DNA of 64,000 bases, taken from Telopea speciosissima. Taxonomy: Eukaryota > Streptophyta > Magnoliopsida > Proteales > Proteaceae. The stretch spans positions 8,941,563-9,005,562 of the forward strand of contig NC_057922.1 in the NCBI RefSeq assembly GCF_018873765.1. The letters run 5' to 3'. The translations under genes were made by a program, and so were the position numbers. Positions 48,783 through 61,297 of the stretch are shown in pieces. Each line of letters begins with the position of its first letter. The stretch's first letter is position 1. The notes beneath the pieces were generated by a model that had not been told where the DNA came from, ran no database searches, and saw nothing but the letters and a program-made list of their open reading frames with translations.

Positions 48783-49852
48783 TCCAGTCCATGCAGGACC
48801 GCGTCAAACCTATACTCTAGAGTCAAGGACTCAGGACCAGAAAATCCATCACCAGCAGATTTTGTGTGCATATACTCGCAATATCTTACTACCCTTAAAG
48901 GCCTCTCAACCGTACACGTGTCGCATCCACCAGCATATTTTTTAGGTGGATAAGTCCTATATATCACTAGGAGGAGAGAAAATGACTGTAGGCCCTATAA
49001 CCACCATCGCGACACGTGTCAACGCTTAAGCCTTGCTAATTGTGTGCAAAGCACTACGTTGTCATTCTTGACCGGGCACAAAGAGGTGGAACCAATCCAT
49101 GAACCAACTCCAGGACCAGTCGACATCAGCGACTCTGTGAAGGTTAAAGGAGTCTTTCCCACTAAAATATCGCGAGAAAACTCATAAATATCGCAGTTAC
49201 TATATTTAAAATGACAGCTGTCCACTCACGGTACATTACTCGCAAGCCCAAAAATTAATTAATAAATAGAATAATCTATCTAAAAAGCAAAAACCGGTAC
49301 ACGAGATGTCTTTATCACGAGATAATGACGCAAATATCGCCACGTCACCAAGCAATGGAAAAACCTAACATTCCCGCCTCGAACATAAGTAAAAAAACCG
49401 GCACCGGAAACCGGCAAAGAGTCTAGAAATCCACTCTACAGTGTGTGAATGTGAAATCGAAACAATGATTTAATGGTTTATAGTTAGAAATTTACTAAAA
49501 AATACTCACCACCAACACGGCACTGATCGCAGTAGACAGACCTAGACCTGGTGACATCCTCTTCGACGACGTCGAGAGCGACGACCGTAGGAGACGAATC
49601 AGGTCCCTCTACCAACTCGCCGATCCGGAACAAGATCTGCCATGTGAGAAGATGTGGGAACAAAGACGAAGGTGGAGGTAGCTGCGCATGCTTCGAGAGG
49701 AACGATCGTACGTTCAGCCTGAAAGGTCCGTCTGGGTGGTTAACACCACTGGAGGGTTCGTCTTTGGAGTAGGCAGGAAAGTTCAGGAAGTCGTAGAGAT
49801 CTGCGGTGACTCTCCTCTTAATCCTCTTCAAGGGCCTACCGTCCACAACCAT
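42849..49852 (-). CDS. PHD-finger protein of the MMD1/MS1 family (At1g33420-like)
   Basis: A nuclear chromatin-reader-type protein; relatives control male meiosis and tapetum development (family knowledge). Exons on the minus strand: 49852-49510, 47700-47574, 45128-44913, 44394-43774 and 43689-42849. Phases agree and the product is 715 residues, against about 700 in the Arabidopsis homologue. The start is MVVDGRPLKRIKRRVTADLY. Conserved blocks include EEDVTRSRSVYCDQCRVG, HPVCGKRYHFIIRADNNSID, LLHGVVHSNGYGHLLRVNGR and GNWGFEFGAGSFALTVDTYR. The PHD finger lies near residues 629-677 (CTCGAKDDDGERMLACDACG, then VWQHTRC and FVCGKCE) with all expected Cys and His ligands. Ending just after the finger is normal for the family. 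Introns hold microsatellites and repeats. The gene appears intact. Confidence 0.93.
45129..47573. other. 2.4-kb intron 2 of the PHD gene
   Basis: Non-coding. It contains a TGATGCAGGAACAATGCC-type repeat start at 46527, like the one at 30118, and a (TC)n tract at about 46841-46873. No exon is supported. Confidence 0.6.
46841..46873 (+). repeat. (TC)n microsatellite
   Basis: About 16 uninterrupted CT units inside PHD gene intron 2, preceded by TCACGTGTCAC. Confidence 0.9.
47701..49509. other. 1.8-kb intron 1 of the PHD gene
   Basis: Non-coding, with a (GA)n tract at 48748-48779 and a GGGATCCTAGATGGGTG region near 48137. CACGTGTC occurs near 48914 and 49013. No exon is supported. Confidence 0.6.
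48748..48779 (+). repeat. (GA)n microsatellite
   Basis: About 16 AG units inside PHD gene intron 1. Confidence 0.9.
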
Positions 49853-50007
49853 GATGATGATGATCGTAACGACGACAAAGAATTTGAGTTGTTTTGGTGT
49901 CAGATCTGGTTTTTGGTCCGCCGATCTTGGCTAGATCTGAGACAGTAAGGGTTAGTTCAATTTTTGTTTTTGATATTTAACAAAAGTTTGATTTTTATGA
50001 TGTTTTT

Positions 50008-50051
50008 CGAGTCTCGAGTCTCGAGTCTCGAGTCTCGAATCTCTAATCTCG
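50008..50051. repeat. Tandem 7-bp repeat TCGAGTC
   Basis: Four near-exact copies of TCGAGTC followed by diverged TCGAATC and TCTAATC units, about 160 bp upstream of the PHD start codon. Each overlapping TCGAGTCTCGA is nearly palindromic. Confidence 0.8.
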
Positions 50052-51013
50052 ATTTCTTTGATCAGAGAAGGAACAAAATAGAGAAGAAGATGAAAAGAGG
50101 ACGGAAGAGAACGAAGAACAGCGAAAGTTAAGATTAGGGTTTCCAAAGCGACCTAGGAATAGAAGAGAGAGGGAGACCATGCGGCGTTGTGCTTTAGTTA
50201 GGGTTTCTTTTAATCTTTTCCCACCTTTTCTTGGTTTTCTTGGGGTTTCGTATGTTTTGGCTTTCGAGAAAGTAGAGTCGGTTTTCTATTTATTCTCTCT
50301 CCTCATTTATTCTTTTTTCGTTTCCCTGCCCTTTTTAAAATTCTTTATTTTCTCTTTACAGTTTACGCGCGCTTTCAGCTCTTTCTAAAAAGTAAGAGGG
50401 AAAATACTTGGGAACTAAGAAATTTCACATTGAAATTTACTTAAATAGCCTCAATCTTTATTTAATTACTTTTATAGATTCTTTTGTTAGTGTATGATGA
50501 CGAGATTAACCTTGAGATTTGGAACGTTGAGTTGTGCAGCAGAAAGAGGAGGGGTCAGGAGAATCTTTTCGACTAGGAAATCTCGTGATTAACATGAAAA
50601 TACTAATTTACCCCTGGAAATTTGGTGGAATTACAAGGGCGTGGCCCTAGGATTTGGAAATTGGAAAGGCGGTTGGAGTTGGGATTGAGGGTTTTTCAAA
50701 TTTTGGTTTGGGTGTGAAGAGTCAAAAGTTGGAAACTGGAAACTCCCAGGGAGGACCGTTTTCTGCAACCTTAATTGTCTTTGTCTGTTTTGCCACGTGT
50801 TCTTATCCTATTTCGTAGTCTTTCCGAGGTCTGACGTTTTCCTTTCCCCGATGAATATTTTGGTCGCTTTACCAAAAAAAAATTTGAATATTTTGGTCGT
50901 GTGGGCCACAAAACCTATGGGCCAACAAGCCCAAGTTGTCCCAAGTATATCTTCGTCGGCCTACAAAATTAATTATAAATTGTTCATAGGAAGATAGTAC
51001 GTATTTACATCAC

Positions 51014-51237
51014 CATGGTTTCAGTGCAAGGTATCGGATCGGGTATTGGTCACTTGTAAAATCGATATGATATTGCTATGGTATGGACATGGATCAGTTA
51101 TATTGAACAAGTCTACCTTTGCTTTAAAATTGGTTTTTTTACTGTTATTTCATCCATGCAGTATTGATATTGGTGGCTAGCGATACCCATATGTATCACT
51201 CAATACGGGAGATTCGATATTGATATCTCAAACCATG
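51014..51237. repeat. TATCG-rich inverted repeat unit
   Basis: The ends are CATGGTTT and AAACCATG. The interior is rich in GATAC/TATCG words (GGTATCGGATCGGGTATTGG). Similar sequence is seen near 25840, 31560, 53220, 60190 and 62100-62420, so this is a dispersed family of unknown class. Confidence 0.5.
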
Positions 51238-51286
51238 AACGCAACACAACAAGCTAGTTATACTTGGTACCTAGCAAATAACTTAG

Positions 51287-52460
51287 AGCCCGCTTGATAA
51301 TCTTATGATAAACGGAAAAACACCCAAAAATCGCTTAATAACGAAGTGATTTTTGTGAGTGTTTTTGGAAATATAAATCAAAATTTATGCTCCCTGGAAG
51401 ACTTTTGACAGAGACATGTTCTGTCGTTCTGTGCTGAAAATTAAAAGTAGTGCCCGATAAACTGTTCACGCCTCTAACCTCTCTCTCACCTCTCATGCCT
51501 CTAGCCATTGAAACCTTGTACAACCTGCAACTCATCTTGGAGGTAAGAACGACCTCGTACTCTATCCCTTTCTTTCTCTCACTCTATCTCTTCCTCTCTC
51601 TCTCTTCTGTCACTCGCTCTCTGTTCGCAATTTTGTTCACAGAAACCCTAAGAACCACGATTTCTGTGTTCATCCACTGGAGTGAACTGACAGCTGTGGT
51701 TATTAGGGTTTCCCACTTGAGAACCTTCGCGGAGAAGTAGGAACCCAAGAAACCTTCATCGTTGCTGCAAACTTCAACAAAATCACTAGTTCAATATGCT
51801 TTCGCAATTACTAGAAACGAGAAGACCTCCCTCACTAAAAGTCCAATCGAAGGGAAATTTCAGGGTAGGTATCCAAATGGACTACCCTCTTAAGTACAAA
51901 GTACTTATTCACCCAAAAGATCAAGCCAAACCACTAAAATCATACCTGGTGGTAGAACAGATATCATATTTGATTTCAGTTTGATATATGACAGTAGGGT
52001 TGGATTTAGGGTATAAGAAACAAGGGCTAGGGTCGCACAAGAGAATCGATTCAGACCCCAGAGTTTGGGATGGAAAGATGAATAACTGAGAAGGATCTGT
52101 GTCTCTCTTGTGGAACCAGATCAAGCTGGGACTGAACAGAACAAAATAGGGATGCATGGGTATGGAAAAAATAAAAAAGGGAAGAAATATAAGTCGGCCA
52201 AGTCAGCGACTCGCCAAGCAAACACACACAGAAGGTACGATCCATTGATAAAAGATTTAAAAGCAGGTCGCAATTGCAGACAAGACCTATAACCAAGAGA
52301 AGAAGAAGAAGAGGAAAAAGTGAAAAAAGAAAAACGTTTTCCAGAACAGGTTTACCAAGCGGGTCAAAAACGATTTCTTAGCACAGAAAAGAAAAAAACT
52401 GTTCTGCTGTTTCTCAGGACATAACCAAAACAGAAACAGCAGTAAAGTTATCAAGCGGGC
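51287..52460. mobile_element. Non-autonomous TIR element, class uncertain
   Basis: Termini AGCCCGCTTGATAATCTTA and, inverted on the right, GCCCGCTTGATAACTTTA, with a 6-bp direct repeat ACTTAG at 51281-51286 and 52461-52466. CCCGCTTGATAA-type ends occur in some plant hAT-like elements, which usually make 8-bp duplications. No transposase is present. The interior has a CTCTCTCTC-rich block but no recognised gene. Confidence 0.55.
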
Positions 52461-52544
52461 ACTTAGCTTCTCAAAATTTAGGACATAAGTAGACTTTTTC
52501 ATTCAATATTTAATTATAAAAAAAAGATTTTCTTTGTTCGGGAG

Positions 52545-52660
52545 TATAACATATGGTAGCGCTCTCTGAATCTATCTCTCTCCTTCCATAATAGAGGGGC
52601 ATAGGGGATGAGAGAGATAGACTCAGGGAGATGCCAATGTATGCTCCACTCAAATTTCAG
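52545..52660. mobile_element. Foldback MITE
   Basis: TCTGAATCTATCTCTCTCC on the left and GAGAGAGATAGACTCAGGGA on the right form a hairpin like that at 24431-24599. The target duplication is not resolved. Confidence 0.5.
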
Positions 52661-53585
52661 TTTAATTGGAGTTTAGAGGAAAAAAGGAAACCAAAATATT
52701 TTTTTTAAAAAAATAAGAGTCAAAATTGGTCATTTACCTAGCTCTCAAATTACAATTTGTATCCTCCTCTTGCCACCTGCCCGTGCAGCTGGTGTGCAGC
52801 TTCACACAAGTAGGGGTGAAATGACCGCCCCACCTACTGGATAACTTATTGACCAATTTGAGTAAGAATTCACCTAATTGATTTGGAGACGAATGTGCCT
52901 GATTTGATTTATAATCAACCAGACCTTTATTCTGATAAACATTAATTCTATGGGAACTATCTCAAACCTATTTATGTCAAGTCTGGCCAATACTGGATTA
53001 GTTTGACCAATACGTTATGAATCAAGAATCTATTTCAATAATGCATACCAAACACAACTTAAAATTCTAAATAGAACCATTCTTAAAAGGCAAAAGTTGC
53101 TTAGTATTGAGGTCTACATGTCCAAAAAAAATTGAATACCATCTAATCAGCCATATGCTAGAAACTGGGCCATTTTGACAAGCTCATCTTGATACACCAT
53201 CTTGAGCACTGTTTTAGTAAGTACCGACTACAGTATTAGTCTCAGTCGATATCAATCCTGATCGGCCCGTATCAAATAGAGTTGTCCCTGGTTTTCGTTA
53301 TAAATTGGTTCGTACTGATCCATCGATACGGGATGCCCGAGAATCGATTTCTGATTCCTCAAGCCATAGTCCTGAGTATCTTAGCCCTTTACCTTGGGGA
53401 GAACTTATATATATATATTAATATATACAGCCAAGAGGAAGCAAAGCAGTTCTAAGCATTGTTTCATGAGTAATTTTGAAGATCTAAGTACATTCAAGAG
53501 ATAGACAAACTTCTATCTTGCATAAAAGTAGTTTCTTCATCTTGTAATAAAAATTGAAAAAAAAAAAAAAAAAAAAGTTCTTTCA

Positions 53586-56500
53586 TCATACGGTCTTCTT
53601 TGAGCTCTTCGTCAAAAGATCAACGTTCCAAACAGCTCCATCTCCTTCTCCACATGTGTTGTGTACGTCTTTCATACGCTCCACAGATTTGCATATTCCA
53701 CTGCATGACCAATCAAATGATGCCACACACACGTTTCCCGTTTGAGCTTTCCATTCGCAATCTACATGGCACATGATTGAAATAATAATTATACATAATA
53801 CAATAACCGTATGATCATAATCGTCCATGGTGGTATGGAACTAATATACAGTATACATACCTGGAGGGGTCCCACAGCACATCGAACGGTCATCAACGTG
53901 TTCAACCTCCAAACCAATGAGCCATGATCCTAGGGAGACATCCTCGTTGGCGTATCTATGCAATATAGGCCTGTGCACACGAGATAAATACCATCAAACA
54001 AATCTCTATATATATATGTATAAAAAAAACAAAAGGTAAAGGGAAGATCAACACGTGTACGGTAGAGAACTCACGCATTGATAGAGATATAAGCAGCAAG
54101 ATCTTTAGAAATGGCATAAATTTGACCAGTGGCATGCCTGAAGTATTTGTTCCCTTCCTCTCCAAATTTCCAAAATTCTGGCTCATGATATTTCGCACTC
54201 CTTAATCAACAAAGAAGCAATCTTTATTAGGCATTTTAAGAGGACTTTTTTAGGAGGCCCGGTCTGGCCGGTCCGTTCTGGTCCTGAGTGTCAACTGGGT
54301 CAGGCCTCAAAACCAAAGGCCAGAATGGGCTGACAGTTGAATTCCATGTAAGAATGTGGGCTTGGGCTGGCTTGTTAAGCCTAACCCAAACCACCAAATA
54401 ATGTTTGGGTTTATAGACCCTGTTTCTCTCCATTCATGGTGAAGAGAGAATCTATTCATCCACCCCATCTGATCCTCTACTTGGACTGGAGAAGGGTATT
54501 TTTTGGATCATGAACAATAAAGGGTGCGCGTTAATGATAAACCCATAGTCTAATCATAACATCACATCACCATTGATGAAGCGATTCTCTCTTCACCTTG
54601 GGTGAAGGAAAACTTAAAATCGAAGAATTAAAGTGCAGATTCAAAAACAAATCAAACAACACATATGCATGTATCGATCATGGTTCACCTATCACACATT
54701 TAACTCACTTTTCTGATAGAACCGGACCAGACTTCATGCAGCCAATATAAATTCTTGGTATCGACCGGTATCTTGATAGCGTAGTTGCAAGCATACCTAT
54801 TAAACATTAAACACAACATTAGCAATAAACGTTGCTCTAATTAGTGCACCTTTAGTAGTAGGGGAAAATATATAAGAAGCTTACCCAAATTGAGATGGAT
54901 ATCATCGTCTACTTTAACATAGAAATCGGCATCCCACATAGTTACGGCCATAGAGAAGTACAACCTTGTCTTTGTGGAGAGTTCATGGTAACCTTCAATG
55001 TGCTTGAGTCGGAGGAAATCCTTGTGTTCTGCATCTTCTGCATCGATGGATCGGTCGAGGACACCACCCGGTGTGGCACTATGTCCAATTACAAATCTAA
55101 TAACTATCCCCTTTTCTTCTTCTAATTGCTTAAGTTTAGCTCCTGCATTCATATACAAAGATGATCATAGGAAAGAACCAGTTTTAAGGGTTTTTATTGT
55201 GTCATTTAATTCAAATCTTGTAATGAATTTAATGGTAATACTATAAAGAACAGTTCGTAGGCCGGAAGCCCAACCCATTATGACCTTCGTAATATGGGCT
55301 AAACTGGCCTAAGTCAACCTGATTTTTAAAAACCGGTTTAGTTTTGCTGGGACAGAGTGGAACCAAACCTGCAGGACACCTTGGTTCAGGTTGAGGGCAA
55401 TAACTTTCAAGTGGGAAAGGTTTTAACCAACCTGCCTTGACTTTTGATCACCTGTTATGCGTTTGGTATGCTTTCTAGATAAAAAATGCATTCCAAGAAA
55501 TCAGACCAAACATAATTTTAATTTTATGAATTCCATTATAGCTGCATAGTTCAGTCTCTTTAACCACAATTTAGGGTTTAGATCTTCGTTTAGTAAAGTG
55601 CTTGCAACTCACAAAATGAGATTGAGAAGATGAGATGACAAATATACATTACATAAATAGTGGGTCTAGATCTTTAAGATCATGGATGGAGAATTTAGCT
55701 TGTCTCTAGGGAGCCCAGCACCCCCAGGGTGCTGCCAGCCGTTGGGCTGTGCCACACACATTCCTAGGCGTGCACCGAGATGTGTGTGGCACAGCTCGAC
55801 CGCTGGATGCCCCCTGGCAGCACCTTGGGCGTTGGGCTCCCTAGAGATGATCCTGATCCATGGATGGAAGACTTAAGGCTGAATTTGGTATGTGTTTTTT
55901 TAAAATGCATACCAAACACAACCCAAATTAAACAGTTTTTTATGTTCTAACTAAAAGAATTTAGAAGTACGAGTGCATCCTGTTGTCACCAAGCAGGTGA
56001 ATTAAGAGATTGTATCCCTACTTTTTTGTCATTTGTCTTATTCTCAAAAGTTATTTAATGCAAGAGTAATTTTCTTATTTCACATGGACAATGATAACTT
56101 TTGAATATGATATAATGATAAATCGCTTTCAAGTTATTTTGAAAATCTTTTTTTACCCATAACAAAAATAACTTTTAAGAATAAAATAAGAGATAAAAAA
56201 TAAGATTATAATCTTATTGTAACCAACTTTGATTATGACAAGATTTTCCCTTTAGGTATACCATGCAAATTGCATGTTTGTAAATTAGGGACAAATAATG
56301 ATTTAAATACTTTTGTTACATGTCATTTTCAACGCTTTGATCTTGACCCTATTAAGGTGTAGAGTTTTTGACACCCTAATGTAATACTTATTCGGCAATA
56401 TTCTTTGCGCCGGGGCGCAGGCTGCATCTAGACACATTGGAATAGGTGAAATGACCACCCTGCCCCTTGAATGCGATGCAAGAAATATAAATTTGAAAGG

Positions 56501-57725
56501 AAAAAAAAAAAAAAAAAAAACAGGAATAGCTAGCTTAAGAAAGAGAAATTACCTCTAGGCATCCATGTTTCCCGAAGGGAGTCTCTCCTTTTCTTGCTGC
56601 TGAATGCAGTGTTAATTCCAATAACAACAAATGCTTTCTTTAGGGTTTTTGGGGCTCTTTCTTTTGTACCCACGATACTTGTTTCACTTGTACGAGCCAC
56701 TGCTAATTCCATCTCTAATGTTGAAATTGTTTTATCAAGTTCTCTGTAAAAGTAATTAATTAAAATGGTGACAATCAAATAGACTTTAATTAAGAGATAA
56801 AATAGCCTAATTAAGGGAGATTTAATTTTTTTTCTCAAGTAAAATTTGAATGAAGATTTTTACTGAATGGCTTGATGGGTCTTTGTGACTTCTTCCATAA
56901 TATCTCCGGGATATGCTTCAGCCATTCTCTGACAGATAAACAACAATGGAAAAGTTAAACTCAAATAAATATATATTATGTAATGGACCTAGGTTTCCTC
57001 ATAATGGAATCCATTCACCACGGGATTTTAGATGCACGTGGGAGGGTATTTTAGGAAACATCCTAAAATCTTGTAGGGGTTTGTGAACCTTAAGATGGTT
57101 TGGTGAATCTTCACTTCTTAGTGTAGGAAAACTTTTTCCTTATGTAATTGTAGTTTGGGAACATGTTCCCGGTCCGGGAGCACACCCCTGCGCTCAGACA
57201 CAGGGCCATGCATAATGACCACCATGCCCTTCCTGGTCGATGCCCACATGTTCTTTCTCATTGGCCGGGGCACAAGGCCACGCTCCCGACAAAGTTGGCC
57301 TGGTCAGGTCATGGGCCAGTCTAGAACTAGAGGAAGAAGAAGAAGACTTTAAAGGAGCAGAAGATCCAGTTCAGGCCTCATTCCTGGTCCAACCACATGG
57401 TTCATTCTGAACTTTATGCATGTAATTACACATACTATTCACGTACTTGTTGATCATGTAGGTCAAAACCCTAAAACATCACTGCATGAATCATACATGA
57501 AAGAACCTAGCTTAGCTCACAGTAAGGGGAACTTACAGACTTGTGATCACAGTCACTCCTCAAAGCCTGGCCAAGCTTCTTGACGCGATTTTGGATTACC
57601 GGAAGGCGAAAATCTTTATTTTCCGCCACATGATTCCACTTCCGTTTTGCAAAGAATGATCCTGCAAGGAAGCTCACAATGCAAAGAGCCAATATGGCTT
57701 TCCCTGAAATTGGTTTTCCTCTCAT
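53586..57725 (-). CDS. Probable beta-1,3-galactosyltransferase (GT31, B3GALT type)
   Basis: A Golgi type II membrane enzyme expected to add galactose in beta-1,3 linkage, in plants mainly on arabinogalactan proteins or glycans. Exons on the minus strand: 57725-57537, 56928-56864, 56743-56553, 55142-54885, 54796-54709, 54200-54075, 53970-53861 and 53761-53586; phases agree and the product is 400 residues. The start [20 protein letters not shown] gives a short tail then a membrane anchor. It was chosen for its A at -3 and because it fits the family length near 400. An in-frame ATG at 57815 would add 30 residues. DUF4094 follows ([15 protein letters not shown]), then the galactosyltransferase domain with [19 protein letters not shown] (DDD motif), [20 protein letters not shown] and [11 protein letters not shown]. 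The C-terminal Cys-rich region ([18 protein letters not shown]) is complete. The gene appears intact. Confidence 0.92.
55691..55859. mobile_element. Mutator-type foldback MITE in galactosyltransferase intron 3
   Basis: The arms CTCTAGGGAGCCCAGC and, inverted, CTCTAGGGAGCCCAAC are joined by a long near-palindrome (TGTGCCACACACA and TGTGTGGCACA). The 9-bp direct repeat ATGGATGGA lies at 55682-55690 and 55860-55868. The same family recurs at 60003-60160. Confidence 0.85.
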
Positions 57726-60002
57726 TTTCTTTGTCTCTGTATCAGTTTTCGGCAACAAACACACTGTTCCAATAGATCTCCGGAGTCCAAACACTATCTT
57801 CTTCTCCAGCTTCATTAGAAAAATGGAGAGAGAAGTTAAAGATCATGAAACATATGATGAGCCTAAAGAGGGGTAACAAGCTTGGTTTTAAAGACGGGTT
57901 TCAAGCTTCAATGTAATTTAATGTGGGAGATTGAACATTTAGCAATTTTTTTTTCTCTTTGAAATACTGAATTTGACGTTGGAAATGAGAAAGGTACAAA
58001 ATTTCCTCTTATTGGAAACTATTTTCTTTGTAAACATCTCATAGTTTTGGAAAGAAAGGGAAATGATCAGTTACAGTTAGCTTTCAAATTCCTACAAACA
58101 CTGAAATGGAAATTTGGAAATTTGATTTCTATTTAACATATCACGTGAATGGATATGGACATTAAGGGTGAGACTTGAGTACTGAATTCAAACTAATTTC
58201 CTCAATAGGTATTTAATTTGTTTTACTTGAGAAAATGGGTTGGCTTTTTCCCAGATCCGAGTTTTAAAAGGGCCGGCACAAGGGAAGCATTCTTGGGCTT
58301 GTGCCCGGTCGAGCCGGATTTGGGCCAATGCAAGTAATATATATATGGTCCAATCTGGTCTATGAAAGATCAGAGTGGTTGCCAAAGGATGTAAAGATAA
58401 TTCACTTCCAGAGTCTTTTTTTAATGATTAATTTATTGTAAGATCTTTCATAATAAGAAGGGAAAATGCTTTCTAGGGGGGGTGGGGAATGACAGCTCCA
58501 CCCTCCATGAAATGCAAAATGACGCCCCTATTGATGCTCATGCACGCTCTCCTTCCTAGGAAACACTTATCCTAATAAAAATTAAGGGAGAATTCTCTAA
58601 GCAAGTGGGTAGTCTGTGCCCACTCACAAAGATTATTATATTTAACTTTGGGGAGAGAGTTCTCCGAGTAAATGGATACCCCTCGTAGATATTATTCTAT
58701 TTATTCTTTCTTTCTCTCTTAAGAAAAAAACCATTTGAGAGGTGCAGGGCTACGCTGCTTGCTCAGAGAGACTTTTCCCTAAGAATTATTATTAGTTCAG
58801 AAGTTCTGACGGTTCAGACTAAACCGTGGTCCAAAATAAAGCAGATCCGGATTCCGGTCCGTTTTTGGAAAAATAGTATCACCGTTAATCAATAAATGTT
58901 CTAGGTTCATTAATGTGTCACATGCATGGTAGAAATTCCAAAAGTTTTAGGCGGATCTTGACGGATTAAAACATTACAACGCGACACCGGCAAACCTAAT
59001 CGATTTTATTTTCCGGTTCTCATTTAAGTTTATTAGGCAAAGAGTTCCCAGAAGACATATATCGCAACACTTTCCTTGTAGAGAGAAGTTTTTCTAGCCA
59101 TGAATGAGTCTATGTCCTTAACCAAAAAATAAATAAATGAGTCTATGTCAACCCCCCTTCCCCCTACTTTCAAATAAAAGTAAATCATATCAGACAAGCA
59201 ATGGTTATGTACCAATAAATATTACTATGGAACATTGTAGATTCTCCCCCCTTCTCTGATTGTACGTAGTTTGCCTGTGAAATGACCCAAATACTATTCC
59301 TACTACAGCAGGAGGAGAGCCAAATACCTTCAGAAGAAGCTGTGGTTATGATTTTATATCCCTTCCAGTCAAGCCAGCCCACGTATCTTTCTTTCCCAAT
59401 TAGGGTTTCAGAGAGGGAGTTCTTTTAATATTCCCAGAAATGGAAAAGAATCCCTCGTTAAAGCAATTGGTTGTCCACTAAAAAGCTTGACAGACGACCC
59501 GCCGCACCCTACCCCTTGGCAACACAAGAAGAATAAGTAGCTAGCTAGCTAGCTAATGTATTTAATGAAAGCTAGGTAAAGACAAATAAGATCCATTAAT
59601 ATGTAAGAAGAAGAAGATAAGGATTCAGTGATTTCTGCAGAAATCAAATCAAAATGAAATTGAAAGAGATAAAAACTACCATTAATGCATGCTAGCTATA
59701 AATATCCCTTCTTCTCTAACAGGAAGGAGCAGCAGCAGCACTGACTTACAGATGAATATCATAAGAATACACCAATGAGAGTCTTGATGAATATTAATGG
59801 TGAAGATGGAGAGTATTTTCAACTCTGATCGATCAAGATTCAAGTCTCTCTCTCTCTCCTTGTGTTAATGCACAATTTAAGGTTGAAGTCGGCAGTTCAA
59901 TCATGTGGGGTTCATGTCTCAACCAACATTGGCTTTTAAAATGCTTCGCCCCTTGATTATATAGATATTACTAAATATATAATACCCTTAGGCGGTATAG
60001 TG

Positions 60003-60160
60003 GGATCAGCATTGTCTCTAAGGAGTCCAGCGTTCAGGGGGCATCCAGCGGTTGAGCTGTGCCACACATATTTCAATGCATGCCTAGGGATGTGTGCAGC
60101 ACAACCCAACGATTGACAGCACCCTGGGCATGCTGGGCTCCCCGGAAACGAGTTAAATTC
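60003..60160. mobile_element. Mutator-type foldback MITE (same family as 55691-55859)
   Basis: It shares GGAGTCCAGC arms and a GAGCTGTGCCACACA core with the copy at 55691. Flanks 59994-60002 (GGTATAGTG) and 60161-60169 (GTTATAGTA) match at 7 of 9, suggesting an older insertion. Confidence 0.7.
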
Positions 60161-60833
60161 GTTATAGTATGTGTTTATGTATCATGGATTTAGTGGCTGG
60201 TATCGATCTGGATCAGTCCGTATCGGATAGATTTACCCTTGGTTTTATTTAAGAATTCAATTTTTACCTTTTTATCCTTGGTACCTACCAATCCACTGAT
60301 ATGGGATTGGCGAGGAATTGATATAGGCGATATGAATCGACCGATCCAGTACCGGTTACTAAAACTATATTATGCTCATGTATGTAAGACTTATATATAC
60401 AAAGTCTAGGGAATCCTTTCTCCGACACCCATGACCCACCTTGGGATGCTTTCTTATTTGGCATTTTGAGTGTGAAACAGATAAGATATTCATTAGCCGG
60501 TTGGCCTTGATAGTAGAATTTTAAGGTTCATCTCAAGTACTAGGGTCCAATAAGGTCGGGCCGGACTGGGCTAGCTGGGCTGGGTTTTTTGAGGACCTAG
60601 GTCTGACCTTGCACCAAAATCCAAGTTCGGTTCTAATGATGGTGGCTTTGAAGCCTGCACCAACATGAGGAATGGTAATGTGGCAGATCCAGATCATTCA
60701 AATTATCAGAGTTCCTTCAAATTATAAGTAACCATTGAGATTACTGAAGCATGCATCAGTGTCAGTTCTATGACCAACACTCTCTATAACTTTTGTTCTA
60801 TAAGCATTAATAGGACTGTTGAATGACATCTTT

Positions 60834-60989
60834 GGGCAAGAGAATATGGCCTTGTGATAGCGTACGGGCCAATAGGAGCATGCACACAAGTATCACCGAG
60901 GGGGGGGGATTTTCTCATTTTCATGGGTGCAAAGTGATCATTTGTGTCTAGACGCATAGGCCACACGACTAGGTAGTGTTCTTTTCCCT
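60834..60989. mobile_element. Probable foldback MITE
   Basis: The left end is GGGCAAGAGAATATGG; the inverted right end is AGGGAAAAGAACACTACC. Flanks GACATCTTT (60825-60833) and GACACCTTT (60990-60998) match at 8 of 9. Arms are weakly paired. Confidence 0.5.
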
Positions 60990-61297
60990 GACACCTTTAT
61001 AGATGTATTTAGATTTTAAAACATGTTATCTTCTTTTAGTTGTCTTTGTCTTCTTCCATTAAAAGAAATTTGTAAATTTATTTTGGGTGATTTACCATCA
61101 TGTCATTCTCAAGAATTGTCTTTGTCTCACATTTATTGAATATAAATGTGAGATGATAAAATTTTACCCGGAGAAAAAAAAGAAAGTGATTATACTAACA
61201 GGGCAAAAAAGAAAGTTTCCAAAATTATTTGAAACTTTAAACGATGTCAATTATAAAATCCCATAAACAATACCCCTTGATTAATAATAACTTATTA

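Larger units (their letters stand above)
49853..53585. other. Intergenic region upstream of the PHD gene
   Basis: The first few hundred bases are likely the PHD promoter and 5' UTR, with a 7-bp tandem repeat at 50008-50051. Farther out are a TATCG-rich inverted unit (51014-51237), a 1.2-kb TIR element (51287-52460) and a foldback (52545-52660). At 53555-53575 there is a poly-A run. No gene is recognised. Confidence 0.6.

Noticed and set aside
50179..50388. A small membrane protein upstream of the PHD gene
   Set aside because: T-rich DNA gives a Phe/Leu-rich frame. There is no homology, and it lies in the promoter-side spacer.
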